From: JAGOUB01 sp964640945
GTDB lineage: Bacteria; Patescibacteriota; Gracilibacteria; Peribacterales; Peribacteraceae
Length of the DNA stretch: 50,466 nt
Assembly: GCA_964640945.1 (NCBI GenBank)
Contig: CAZXIV010000007.1
Coordinates: forward strand, 1 to 50,466
Direction of reading: 5' to 3'
Below the pieces are notes generated by a model that was given only the letters and a program-made list of their open reading frames with translations, had not been told where the DNA came from and did not search any database. Below, piece after piece: positions 41,679 to 49,829 of this stretch. The position numbers and the translations under genes were made by a program. The first letter of the stretch is position 1; the number at the start of each line of letters is the position of its first letter.

Positions 41679-42287
41679 ATGCCCGACGAGTCACCCTCCG
41701 CATCGTCGGCAGGATCGTCCATCCCGGAGCGCCTACGGGGCGCGGCCGAGGCGGCCGAGGCGGGCCGTTTTGAGGAGGCACTCCTCGTCCTTGAGCAGAT
41801 CCTGATTGAGGATCCCGCGCACGTTGCTGCCCTGGAGCAGGTGGCCGAGCATGAACTGAGTTTGGAGCGTTTTGAGCGGGCTCTGGCGGCTGCTACCCAG
41901 GCAATCGCCCTCGAGCCCACGAGTGCGCTGGCCCTGGCGGCCATCGGCCAGGTGCGCGCCGAGCGCGAGGAATGGGAGGCCGCCATTGACCACCTTCAGC
42001 GTGCCAATAAGCTCCGCGGCAACGATCCTGAAATCCTTCGTCGGCTGGGCTGGGTGCTCTTTCGCGGCGGCCAGCGCCCGCAAGGCGTGGTCACCCTCGA
42101 GCGGGCCCTGAATTTGGATCCCGACAGCACCTTCATCCTCTGTGATCTCGGCGTTGTCTATCTCGAATTGAAGAATTTCGCCAAGTCGAAGGCCCTCTTC
42201 GCCCGCGTCCTTCAGCTCGATCCGGAGGACACGCGCGCCCAGGAGTGTTTGACGACGGTGGCACGGCTCGAAAAACTCGATGCCTGA
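41679..42287 (+). CDS. Tetratricopeptide (TPR) repeat protein
   Basis: A 202-residue cytoplasmic protein. A Ser-rich N-terminus of about 18 residues leads into roughly five TPR units, for example EAGRFEEALLVLEQILIEDP, ERFERALAAATQAIALEP, EEWEAAIDHLQRANKL and KNFAKSKALFARVLQLDP. TPR arrays bind other proteins; the partner cannot be told from sequence. It lies in one operon with the pilin-like gene (4-base gap), and its 3' end is 24 bases before the promoter of the penicillin-binding protein gene. Confidence 0.85.
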   Translation: MPDESPSASSAGSSIPERLRGAAEAAEAGRFEEALLVLEQILIEDPAHVAALEQVAEHELSLERFERALAAATQAIALEPTSALALAAIGQVRAEREEWEAAIDHLQRANKLRGNDPEILRRLGWVLFRGGQRPQGVVTLERALNLDPDSTFILCDLGVVYLELKNFAKSKALFARVLQLDPEDTRAQECLTTVARLEKLDA

Positions 42288-42311
42288 GGGGTATTGCCCT
42301 TGGTTTGCTGC

Positions 42312-42317
42312 TACACT
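42312..42317 (+). promoter_or_regulatory. -10 box TACACT, 8 bases before the PBP start
   Basis: TACACT is followed by 8 bases and GTG 42326. Earlier in-frame starts lie upstream of it, inside the TPR gene. Confidence 0.5.
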
Positions 42318-42325
42318 CAGCGCCC

Positions 42326-45300
42326 GTGTCAGGATTCACCCAATCAACACTGTCTGGCCTACCCCAGCCGCCCCGCCGGCGGGCGCGGCGCTGGAATTGG
42401 AGTTGGCAGCCTAAAGCCCTGCTTCAGCGGGTGAAGGACGCTTGGAACTGGGTGTGGCGGCACCCTTTTACCGTCGGCGGCGGCGCCCTTGGCTTGGTGG
42501 TCCTGTATTTCCTGTTTTTATGGCTGACGCTCCCCGACGTCACCCAGACCCTCTTCGCCGCGCAGAGCACGGTCATTACCGACCGTAACGGCACCGAGCT
42601 TTATCGTCTCTTTAGCGATGAGGACCGTACCTACGTGCAGGCTTCCGATATTCCACAGTCCATGAAGCAGGCGATTGTCGCCATTGAGGATCAGCGCTTC
42701 GAAACCCGCGGCTGTCTGGATATCCGGGCGCTCGGCCGCGCCGTGTTGACGCTCGGCTCCCGCGGCGGCGCCTCGACGATCACCCGTCAATTGGCTCGTA
42801 ACGCCTTAAATCTGCAGCAAGAGAATATTCTGAGCCGCAAGTTGAAGGAGCTTTTCCTCGGCTGTGAACTGGAGTGGAAGTACGGCAAGGACAAGGTGCT
42901 TGAGCTCTATCTCAACTGGATCCCCTTCGGTGCCAACGCGTATGGCATCGAGCAGGCGAGCCAGCGTTTCTTCGGCCAATCGGCCTCCGCGCTCACGCTT
43001 GCCCAATCGGCCGTGCTGGCTGGCCTGCCCCAGCGCCCGTCGTATTTTGCGCCCTTTGGCTCGCACCGCTACACCACGGTGACGCCCGACATTATGGCCA
43101 AGATCGCCAGCGGCGAGATCACCGATTCCGACGACATCCCCACCGACGATATCACGATCGGTCTGGTGGGCAGTAAGGTGGGCAGCGGCAGTCGCCTCAT
43201 CTACGTGGGCGGCCGCGCCGATCAGGTGTTGCAGAACATGGTCGATCTCGGCTTCATCAAGGAGGCCGACATGCGCACCGCCCAGGACGATTTCGCCAAG
43301 CTCACCTTTAAGTCCACGCGCGAAGATATCCGCGCCCCGCACTTCGTTCTGTGGGTGAAGCAGCAGGTGGAGCAGATGCTTGCCGACTCGGCGGACGAGG
43401 GCATTATCGCGGAAGGCGGCCTGATTGTGGAAACAACGCTCGATTGGGAGATTCAGCAGCTGGCCGAAGAGGCCGTGAAGGACCGCACCGAAACGAATAT
43501 CAAGCTCTATGGCGCCCACAACGCCGCGCTGGTGGCGCTCGATCCCGATACGCGCGAGGTACTGGCCTATGTCGGCAACGCCGATTACAACGACGAAGAG
43601 CACGATGGCAAAGTGGATATGGCTCGCGCCGCCCTGCAGCCGGGCTCCAGCTTTAAGCCGATTGTCTACGCTGCCGCCTTCCGTAACGGCTACGGCCCGG
43701 CCACCGTGTTGCACGACCTGCCCATCACGCTGGGCGCCTACCGTCCGCAGAATTTCGATAGCCAGTTCTGGGGCATTCAGACCGCTCGTCAGGCGCTGGG
43801 TGCCTCGCGCAACATTCCGGCAATCAAGGCCTATTACCTTGCCGGCGAGGAGGACCCCGTGCTCGCGCTGGCGGCCAGCCTGGGCGCGCCCACCGCGCGC
43901 GAGCGCAAGCCCGAGAAGGGCTACGGTCCGGCCCTGGCCATCGGCGCGGCCGAGGTGCCATTGCTAGAGATGACGCAGGCCTTCGCCTCCATTGCCGACG
44001 CCGGCCAAGTGAAACCAATCGTCACCATCCGTCGCATCACCCGCGACGGCAATATTTTGCCCTGCTCCATCTGCCAGACCGAGGCCGATCCCGGCGAGCA
44101 GGTGCTCGACCCGCGCATCGCCTTCCAAGTGACATCCATCTTGAGTGATGAGGGCGCCCGTCCCACCGATTTTTGGAAGGCCGCCCTCTCGGTGGCTGGC
44201 TCGCCTGCCGCCGCCAAGACCGGCACCAGTAACCAGTGCCTCAAGACCGACGGTGACGGCAACTGCACCGAGCGCCGCCCGGGCAATGTCTGGACGATTG
44301 GCTACACGCCTAAGCTTGTCGCGGGCGTGTGGGTAGGCAACGCCGACTACACTGCGCTCTCACCCAGCGCCGACGGCCTCAATGTGGCCGCGCCCATCTG
44401 GCAGCAATTTCTCTCCTCGGCCAACGCCAAGGTGGAGGGGCCGACAGCCTTCGTGCAGCCCGAGGGCCTCGTCTCGGTCCTCGTCTCGGGCCTCTCGGGC
44501 GACCTGCCGAGCGACTGCACGCCCATCGATCTACGTAAGCCCGAGCTCTTCTTGGCTGAGCGTGCCCCCACCGAGATTGATACAGCCTGCGTGTCGGTGG
44601 TTGTCGATCGTGTGACCAATACCCTCGCTTCGCCGCTTTGCCCGCCGGAGGCTGCTCAATCGGGTAGCTTCTTGGTGCCGCAGTCGGTGCTCTCGGGGCG
44701 TTTCCCGCAATGGGTGCAGTCGGTGGCCGAGTGGGCCACGAGCTCGGGTGCCGTCCTACCGTTGGTGCCGACCGAAACCTGTGACGCCAGCAAGACCCCC
44801 GGCCGCCTTGAAAAGCCGACCGTGAACATTCTCTCGCCCGGTGGCACCCAGCTGGCAACCGCCCCGAGCTTCCGCATGAAACTTGGCATCGACACCGGCT
44901 CTTCCGTTCGCGAGGTGCATGCCACTATCGACGGCAAGTCGGTGATGGACGAGACGAACCCGCCCTTCACCTACACCGTGCGTGTGCCGAAATCGATCGA
45001 TCTCTCGGGCGTCCACACCCTCAAGGTGCGCATCTTGGATCGCTTCTACAACGAGGCCACCGATGAGGTACAAATCCGCTTTGGCGAAGATGACGGCGCG
45101 CCGATGGTGCGCATCACGTCGCCCGAGCCGGAGACGGTCTTCACGACGGCTGACACCCTGACGGTGACGGCCGAGGCCAGCGAGAGCGAAGGCGCGCTGA
45201 AGAGCGTAAAGTTCTACGTCGACCAACAGCTCATTACCTCGCGCCCGCGCGAGCCCTATGAGGCGATTTTTCCGCTAATGGATTATTCTGGCCGCCGCCG

Positions 45301-45424
45301 TATCCGCGTGACGGCCGAGGACAGCAATGGGAACGTCTCGGAGGACATCATCAACATCATGATCACGGCGCCGGTGTCGTCGAGTAGTAGCTCGTCGAGC
45401 ATCGTGCTGCCGGAGGGGGAGTGA
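42326..45424 (+). CDS. Class A penicillin-binding protein (glycosyltransferase-transpeptidase) with Ig-like C-terminus
   Basis: A 1032-residue bifunctional peptidoglycan synthase. Cytoplasmic basic N-terminus, one membrane helix at about residues 48-68, then a GT51 domain with catalytic E121 in AIEDQRFETRGC; the usual EDxxFxxHxG motif has R in place of H and C in place of the last G. The transpeptidase domain has S441-x-x-K444 (GSSFKP), SRN and KTGT. About 300 further residues follow, with two Ig-like beta domains (one beginning near VNILSPGG) and a run of eight serines close to the C-terminus, which may act as a wall-spanning linker. GTG 42326 was chosen from the -10 box and homology. Confidence 0.94.
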   Translation: MSGFTQSTLSGLPQPPRRRARRWNWSWQPKALLQRVKDAWNWVWRHPFTVGGGALGLVVLYFLFLWLTLPDVTQTLFAAQSTVITDRNGTELYRLFSDEDRTYVQASDIPQSMKQAIVAIEDQRFETRGCLDIRALGRAVLTLGSRGGASTITRQLARNALNLQQENILSRKLKELFLGCELEWKYGKDKVLELYLNWIPFGANAYGIEQASQRFFGQSASALTLAQSAVLAGLPQRPSYFAPFGSHRYTTVTPDIMAKIASGEITDSDDIPTDDITIGLVGSKVGSGSRLIYVGGRADQVLQNMVDLGFIKEADMRTAQDDFAKLTFKSTREDIRAPHFVLWVKQQVEQMLADSADEGIIAEGGLIVETTLDWEIQQLAEEAVKDRTETNIKLYGAHNAALVALDPDTREVLAYVGNADYNDEEHDGKVDMARAALQPGSSFKPIVYAAAFRNGYGPATVLHDLPITLGAYRPQNFDSQFWGIQTARQALGASRNIPAIKAYYLAGEEDPVLALAASLGAPTARERKPEKGYGPALAIGAAEVPLLEMTQAFASIADAGQVKPIVTIRRITRDGNILPCSICQTEADPGEQVLDPRIAFQVTSILSDEGARPTDFWKAALSVAGSPAAAKTGTSNQCLKTDGDGNCTERRPGNVWTIGYTPKLVAGVWVGNADYTALSPSADGLNVAAPIWQQFLSSANAKVEGPTAFVQPEGLVSVLVSGLSGDLPSDCTPIDLRKPELFLAERAPTEIDTACVSVVVDRVTNTLASPLCPPEAAQSGSFLVPQSVLSGRFPQWVQSVAEWATSSGAVLPLVPTETCDASKTPGRLEKPTVNILSPGGTQLATAPSFRMKLGIDTGSSVREVHATIDGKSVMDETNPPFTYTVRVPKSIDLSGVHTLKVRILDRFYNEATDEVQIRFGEDDGAPMVRITSPEPETVFTTADTLTVTAEASESEGALKSVKFYVDQQLITSRPREPYEAIFPLMDYSGRRRIRVTAEDSNGNVSEDIINIMITAPVSSSSSSSSIVLPEGE

Positions 45425-45455
45425 TGTTTGGTTTAGGGTCAGGCCTGGCTGTATA

Positions 45456-45492
45456 TTGACAAAATTTTTATAATAAACTTTAATAGTATTAA
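45456..45492 (+). promoter_or_regulatory. Consensus promoter with dyad over the -10 (orphan gene)
   Basis: TTGACA (45456-45461), a 17-base spacer, TTTAAT (45479-45484). A perfect dyad TTAATA-G-TATTAA (45480-45492) covers the -10 and the start-site side, so a repressor could bind there. The leader is about 50 bases and holds GGAGG (45526-45530), 13 bases before the ATG. Confidence 0.7.
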
Positions 45493-45543
45493 TCGCTCAT
45501 TATACCTTTTAGTGTTCACAACAACGGAGGATCAGTATTTTTC

Positions 45544-46023
45544 ATGACGATGGAATCAGCGTTCGCGGTCTTAGATCGTGTACAGGCCAAGATTTTCTCC
45601 CCTAAGTGCACGTTCAAATGGAAGAGAATCTTCGATATATCGCTAGACGCACTTGAGAACAGCAATGAATCGGTCAGAAAGATAATCATGCCCGTCTCCC
45701 TGAAGAAAATAGAGCAGGCGGTGGCGGGCATCCGCTTTGTCGGAATGAAGCCGACATTTGAGCAGTTCTTTGCGACGGTGTTCGCCTTACCTCGTGAGCA
45801 TCCTGTCCGTGATGCCCTAACGCACGAATTCGCTGACCAACTAGCCCAGTATTTGCTCAAGTGCTGGAATTATCCTGACCTACAGCCGATCTTTGAGGCC
45901 AGCGCTGCCTTTCATGAGCATGAGCAGATTCCTGTAGGAGCGGATGAGGGGTGCAAGGGGACCCGGCTGAGCTTGGAGATGGATCTAAGTCGTTACATCG
46001 TTTCGTGGCTGATCGACAAATAG
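45544..46023 (+). CDS. Hypothetical protein with consensus promoter, probably acquired
   Basis: A 159-residue protein with no recognised family. It looks soluble and mostly helical, with a KCTFKWKRIFD segment near residue 21 and a FHEHEQIP segment near residue 123; no membrane segment or signal peptide. It differs from its neighbours in lower GC content, a full TTGACA promoter in an AT-rich 120-base leader region, a GGAGG element and its own terminator. The GGAGG is far from the ATG (13 bases), so a second nearby ATG at 45550 is also possible. These traits suggest horizontal transfer. Function unknown. Confidence 0.6.
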   Translation: MTMESAFAVLDRVQAKIFSPKCTFKWKRIFDISLDALENSNESVRKIIMPVSLKKIEQAVAGIRFVGMKPTFEQFFATVFALPREHPVRDALTHEFADQLAQYLLKCWNYPDLQPIFEASAAFHEHEQIPVGADEGCKGTRLSLEMDLSRYIVSWLIDK

Positions 46024-46050
46024 TCTTGAAACGGATTGTCGCTTCATTCG

Positions 46051-46079
46051 GCCGCACCCACCGGGGTGCGGCTTTTTTT
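46051..46079 (+). terminator. Rho-independent terminator
   Basis: GCCGCACCC (46051-46059) pairs with GGGTGCGGC (46064-46072) around a 4-base loop, followed by seven T (46073-46079). It ends the plus-strand gene at 45544-46023. The T run touches the stop codon of the convergent yebC. Confidence 0.92.
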
Positions 46080-46839
46080 ATGCCTCTAATCCCTTTATTG
46101 CCGCTTCGGAAAACTCCGCATTGTGCACCACCTCCGACACGTCATCATCCGTTTCGAGTATCTCGATAAAGGCGAGGAGCTTCCGCACGCCCTCGGCGTC
46201 GGCCACGGTTGTCTTCTGGTTTGGTACCAGCCGCAGGCCCGATTGCGTGACAGTGAAGCCGTTCTTGGCCAGGAAGTCGCGGATGGCCGGCCACTCGGAG
46301 GGGCTGGTGGTGACCGTGAGAATCTCGCCACCGAGATCCAATTCTTGGGCGCCGAAGTCGATCAGTTCTAGTTCCATCTCCTCGAGGGCGGCCGGGGATA
46401 GGCCAGCCTTCTCGGCCGTGACCACGCCCGTACGTTCGAACATCCAGGCGACGGCGCCGCTCTCGGCCCAGGTGCCGCCGGCCTTGCTGATGGCGAGTTT
46501 CAAGTTGGAGAGGGTGCGGTTTTTGTTGTCGGTCAGGCACTCCACCAGGCAGGCCACCCCGCCCGGGGCGTAGGCGGCGTAGGTCACTTCCTCGATGGCG
46601 GCGGCGCCCTTGAGCGCGCCCGTGCCCTTCTGGATGGCGCGGTCGATGTTGGCGTTGGGGACGTTGTCGGCCTTGGCGTTGTCGATGGCTGTCCGTAGCC
46701 CCGGATTCATGTCGGGATCGCCGCCGGTACGGGCCGCCATCTCGATCAGCTTGGCGTGGCGTGTGTAGACTTTGCCGCGCTTGGCATCCTCAGCCGTCTT
46801 TTTTACCCGGATGTTGTGCCACTTGGAATGTCCTGACAT
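46078..46839 (-). CDS. yebC: YebC/PmpR-family protein (TACO1 family)
   Basis: A 253-residue protein. It begins SGHSKWHNIRVKKTAEDAKRGKVYTRHAKLIEMAAR, the universal YebC opening, and continues NPGLRTAIDNAKADNVPNANIDRAIQKG. Members act as translation factors at proline-rich stretches or as transcription regulators; both roles are reported for the family. The usual length is about 245 residues. ATG 46839 is set by the family N-terminus, and a TACACT box ends 9 bases before it. Convergent with the orphan gene at 45544. Confidence 0.95.
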   Translation of the reverse strand: MSGHSKWHNIRVKKTAEDAKRGKVYTRHAKLIEMAARTGGDPDMNPGLRTAIDNAKADNVPNANIDRAIQKGTGALKGAAAIEEVTYAAYAPGGVACLVECLTDNKNRTLSNLKLAISKAGGTWAESGAVAWMFERTGVVTAEKAGLSPAALEEMELELIDFGAQELDLGGEILTVTTSPSEWPAIRDFLAKNGFTVTQSGLRLVPNQKTTVADAEGVRKLLAFIEILETDDDVSEVVHNAEFSEAAIKGLEA

Positions 46840-46848
46840 AGCGCGGGG

Positions 46849-46893
46849 AGTGTAGCAAAATTTTCTGTACAACCGTGACAAGGCTGTTATTCT
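46849..46893. promoter_or_regulatory. Divergent -10 boxes, yebC and the 108-residue protein gene
   Basis: The minus-strand TACACT (46849-46854) is 9 bases from the yebC ATG. The plus-strand TATTCT (46888-46893) is 8 bases from the ATG at 46902. Confidence 0.5.
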
Positions 46894-46901
46894 CCGCGTC
46901 C

Positions 46902-47228
46902 ATGTCCTGTCTTGAAGAATCTTCCCCGGCGGAAGGTATCATCCTATCGGCGCCTAGTGCCGAAGACACGTTTCGCTACGACCAGATCGTCGACGGATTG
47001 CATGCTTGCACCATCGCGAAGATCGCCACAGAGTACTTGTCGGCTCGCAAGCCACTGGGTTTAGAGATTGAGCGTGACCAGGCCAAGCACTTTGCCGAGT
47101 CGGTTCGCCGTCTGTTTGAGATGTGTCCCGATGTCTATCACACGACTGTCATCACGCGTACTACCATCCATAAGGCCATCGAGGGCGTTATTTCGGCTTG
47201 GATCGGTCGTTCTGGATCGCGAGCTTAG
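46902..47228 (+). CDS. Hypothetical protein, 108 residues
   Basis: A small soluble protein of mixed charge, probably helical, with no recognised family and no membrane segment. The central part has the segment LHACTIAKIATEYLSARKPLGLEIERDQAK. It is a single gene between yebC and the ThyX-like gene, with a TATTCT box 8 bases before the ATG. Its GC content is a little lower than the flanking genes. The position alone does not suggest a function. Confidence 0.6.
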   Translation: MSCLEESSPAEGIILSAPSAEDTFRYDQIVDGLHACTIAKIATEYLSARKPLGLEIERDQAKHFAESVRRLFEMCPDVYHTTVITRTTIHKAIEGVISAWIGRSGSRA

Positions 47229-47270
47229 GCCGTGTTCGCGCCTTGCTCGTGTCTACAGGTTGGCGTGTGC

Positions 47271-47276
47271 TACTCT
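47271..47276 (+). promoter_or_regulatory. -10 box TACTCT, 6 bases before the ThyX-like start
   Basis: TACTCT is followed by exactly 6 bases and the ATG at 47283. The longer upstream frame is thereby excluded. Confidence 0.55.
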
Positions 47277-47282
47277 CCGTCC

Positions 47283-48578
47283 ATGCGCGAAGTGTTTGTG
47301 ATCGACGATGTTCCGCCCGAGGCAAATGCCATGCTCCAAGCGCTGTATTCGCGCAGCCCCAAGAGCGTCTTGGAGCACCTGGAGCAGGTACGCACGGTAG
47401 GTCCGCAGAAGTTTATGGCCAACTATTACGTGGGCTACGGTCATAAATCCATCGGTGACTGCGGGTCGGTTTCGCTTTTTACCGAGAACGTGAGCATGCT
47501 TGTGGCCAAGGCCATTCAAGATTGGCCGCTCTACTCCGGCCAAGAGGCCTCCACGCGCTACCTCGACATGGCCAAACAGGAGATGTTGAACCCGCTTGAG
47601 ACGCCAGGCGGCGCCGAGATCCAGGAGCACTGGCGCAACTTTTACGTGCACACCTTGGAGACGCTCGTTCCCGCTCTAAAAGAGCGGTTCCCCTTAAAGG
47701 AAGGGGAGAAGGAGGCGACCTACGAGAAAGCCATTAAAGCCCGGGCCTTCGATATCGCCCGTGGTTTCTTGCCGGCCGGCGCCACCACTTTTGTAAGCTG
47801 GCACACCAACCTGCGCCAAGCCCACGATCACCTCAAGGAGATGCGCCACCACCCGCTGCCCGAGGTGCGTGACACGGCCCAGCAAATCATTGCGACCCTG
47901 CGCGCAAAGTACGCCTCCAGCTTTCTCCATAAGGAATACGAGGCCGAAGAGGCCTACCTGGAGAAGTCGATGGCCGCCTTCGCCTACTGTGACGACGCGC
48001 CAGCGAAGACCTTCTCGTACCAGTCGCGCCTTGATCTTGAGAATCTGAAGAAGTACCAAGATCTCCTTACTGAGCGCGAACCCAAGACCGAGTTGCACTC
48101 GCGTCTGCGCGGATACGGCGACATCGTCTTCCGCTTCCCGCTCGATTTCGGCTCCTACCGCGACCTCCAGCGCCACCGCAGTGCCGTCCAAGAGATGCCG
48201 CTGCTGACGATAAAGTATGGCTTCGAGCCTTGGTACTTGGAGCAGCTCACGCCCGCGCTCCGCGCCGAGGCCGAGACGTTCCTACAGGCGCAGGAGGCGC
48301 GTATTGCTGCCTTAGAATGCACGGATGAGATGCGCCAGTACTACATCGGCATGGGCTACACCGTGGCTGTGCAGATGTCGTGCCCGCTGCCGGCGGCGGT
48401 GTACATCGCCGAACTTCGGTCGTCCGATACGGTCCACCCGACACTGCGCGTGCAGGCCCAACGCATGGGCGATGCACTCGCGGCGGCCGTTCCTGGTCTG
48501 GCTATGCACCACGACACCTCGCCCGGGACCTGGAATATCAAGCGCGGCCACCAGGACATCGTCCGAGTTGAGGCTTAA
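47283..48578 (+). CDS. Tandem ThyX-like protein (FAD-dependent thymidylate synthase family)
   Basis: A 431-residue protein that reads as two ThyX-like halves. Half 1: GYGHKSIGDCG (51-61) matches the ThyX GHxS block, SGQEASTRY (85-93) the end of the signature, and ARAFDIARGFLPAGATTFVSWHTNLRQ (153-179) the later helix. Half 2: RGYGDIVFRFPLDFGSYRD (276-294), RHRSAVQEM (297-305), and YTVAVQMSCPLPAAVYIAEL (359-378). The signature RHRxxSxxxxSxRY is therefore split: the RHR is only in half 2, the SxRY-like part only in half 1. ThyX methylates dUMP to dTMP with FAD. Whether this form is active is unknown. Usual ThyX is 220-250 residues. Confidence 0.78.
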   Translation: MREVFVIDDVPPEANAMLQALYSRSPKSVLEHLEQVRTVGPQKFMANYYVGYGHKSIGDCGSVSLFTENVSMLVAKAIQDWPLYSGQEASTRYLDMAKQEMLNPLETPGGAEIQEHWRNFYVHTLETLVPALKERFPLKEGEKEATYEKAIKARAFDIARGFLPAGATTFVSWHTNLRQAHDHLKEMRHHPLPEVRDTAQQIIATLRAKYASSFLHKEYEAEEAYLEKSMAAFAYCDDAPAKTFSYQSRLDLENLKKYQDLLTEREPKTELHSRLRGYGDIVFRFPLDFGSYRDLQRHRSAVQEMPLLTIKYGFEPWYLEQLTPALRAEAETFLQAQEARIAALECTDEMRQYYIGMGYTVAVQMSCPLPAAVYIAELRSSDTVHPTLRVQAQRMGDALAAAVPGLAMHHDTSPGTWNIKRGHQDIVRVEA

Positions 48579-48584
48579 ACGAAA

Positions 48585-48612
48585 AACGCCCGGTTACCCA
48601 GGCGTTTGGTTT
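48585..48612. terminator. Bidirectional terminator between convergent genes
   Basis: AACGCC (48585-48590) pairs with GGCGTT (48601-48606), with an inner GG/CC pairing, and T-rich ends on both sides (TTTGGTTTTT on plus; TTTTTCGTTT on minus). It lies between the ThyX-like gene and the convergent lipoprotein gene. Confidence 0.7.
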
Positions 48613-48630
48613 TTGAGGCTCGCAGAGGAA

Positions 48631-49047
48631 TTACTCCTGATCAGCGCCGTCGCGCATCGCCGGATTGTCGTCCGTCGTCACGGCGCCCTCGCGGGTGACC
48701 ATGTCGCCGTCGATCATCATCTGCGTCTTGCCGCCAACCAGGATGACGGTGCCGTCCTTCTTTACCACCGTGCCGTTACTGAGGACCATGTCCTCGGTCA
48801 GCTCCTGGATCGAGGTATCACTCCAAAGGGTGTACATCACGCCACCACGCATCGTGACGCCGATCATGTTGGCCTTGGCGGCCGGGGCATCCTGCTTGTC
48901 GTCCATGGCGGGGGCCTTGTCATCCACCATGACGGTGCCGGAGCCGTTCACCAGGGAACCGCTGGCCGTGTTTTGGGTACCCGCGGACATCGTGCAGGCG
49001 CTCAAGAGAGCGGCGGCGAGAACGGCGGGAAAAAGCATCTTTTGCAT
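48631..49047 (-). CDS. Lipoprotein with DUF6799-like repeats
   Basis: A 138-residue exported lipoprotein. The signal peptide ends in a lipobox LSAC with the lipidated cysteine C18. After a low-complexity linker rich in Asp, Ala and Lys comes a region of short beta repeats: GVTMRGGVMYTLW, EDMVLSNGTVVKKDGTVIL and KTQMMIDGDMVTREGAV. This NGT/KDGT/DG pattern resembles DUF6799, a domain of unknown function in small exported proteins. ATG 49047 is where the signal peptide begins. The promoter region (49048-49140) has no clear box near the start, so this gene probably has a true leader. Confidence 0.78.
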   Translation of the reverse strand: MQKMLFPAVLAAALLSACTMSAGTQNTASGSLVNGSGTVMVDDKAPAMDDKQDAPAAKANMIGVTMRGGVMYTLWSDTSIQELTEDMVLSNGTVVKKDGTVILVGGKTQMMIDGDMVTREGAVTTDDNPAMRDGADQE

Positions 49048-49211
49048 GAAAAAAGGGGGGAAGAAGTGCCGGGGGTTGACCCTAAAGGCCCCGCTAGCAG
49101 CAGACAAGTCCTTACAGTTGCTTAAAAATTGTTACCAGTTTCCAGTCGTCATTTGAAAAGCGCTTTCTGCGGACTCGCCCGACGGTCTTGGCAGGGGGTA
49201 GGGACGATCAG

Positions 49212-49217
49212 TAGAGT
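49212..49217 (+). promoter_or_regulatory. -10 box TAGAGT, 10 bases before the exonuclease start
   Basis: TAGAGT is followed by 10 bases and ATG 49228. It supports this ATG over the upstream start at 49129. Confidence 0.45.
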
Positions 49218-49227
49218 TCCTCTACCC

Positions 49228-49824
49228 ATGCTTCCGTCCTTCACCGTCTTCGATCTGGAGACTACCGGCCTGGACCCAAAACGCGGTCACCGCATTATCG
49301 AGATTGGCGCCGTGCGCATCGAAAACGGACAGGTGCAGCGCCAAACATCCTTCTGCACGTTCGTGAATCCCGAGCGTGAGATCCCGCTGGAATCGAAGCA
49401 GATCACGCACATCGGCGACGAGGACGTGGCCGACGCGCCGACGATCATGGCGGTCCTGCCGCAATTTCTTGAATTTACCAAAGGAAGTGTGCTGGTGGCC
49501 CACAATGCTGCTTTTGATATGGGCTTTCTGACCACCGAGAAGGAGTTTTGCTGGGGCTACATCGAATTGCCCGAGTGCTTCTGCACGATGAAGCTCTCGC
49601 AGCACCTCTGGCCCACGGCCTTCCGCCACACGCTCGACCAGGTGGCCACTCGCCTGCAGCTCGAGATTCCCAAAGACCGCCATCGTGCCATGCCCGATGT
49701 GCTCCTCACGGCCGATGCCCTGGTGGCCATGCTGCCCCAGGCCAAAGTGGCCAGCATTGAGCAGCTGCGGAAGGTAGCGGGGTTAGAGGCGGAGAGGAAG
49801 GTGGCTGTGGTGGGGAAGAGGTGA
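49228..49824 (+). CDS. DnaQ-type 3'-5' exonuclease (DEDDh)
   Basis: A 198-residue exonuclease related to the proofreading subunit of DNA polymerase III. Motif ExoI is FTVFDLETTGLD with D9 and E11. ExoII is LVAHNAAFDMGFL with an aspartate near residue 98. ExoIII is within HRAMPDVLLTADAL, giving the H and D of the DEDDh class. There is no linked polymerase or UvrC-type domain, so it may be a stand-alone proofreading or repair nuclease. The -10 box and homology both support ATG 49228. Confidence 0.9.
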   Translation: MLPSFTVFDLETTGLDPKRGHRIIEIGAVRIENGQVQRQTSFCTFVNPEREIPLESKQITHIGDEDVADAPTIMAVLPQFLEFTKGSVLVAHNAAFDMGFLTTEKEFCWGYIELPECFCTMKLSQHLWPTAFRHTLDQVATRLQLEIPKDRHRAMPDVLLTADALVAMLPQAKVASIEQLRKVAGLEAERKVAVVGKR

Positions 49825-49829
49825 GGGTG

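Noticed and set aside
42806..43714. 302-codon minus-strand frame inside the PBP gene
   Set aside because: Antisense shadow of a gene with intact transglycosylase and transpeptidase motifs; the high GC content keeps stop codons rare on the opposite strand.
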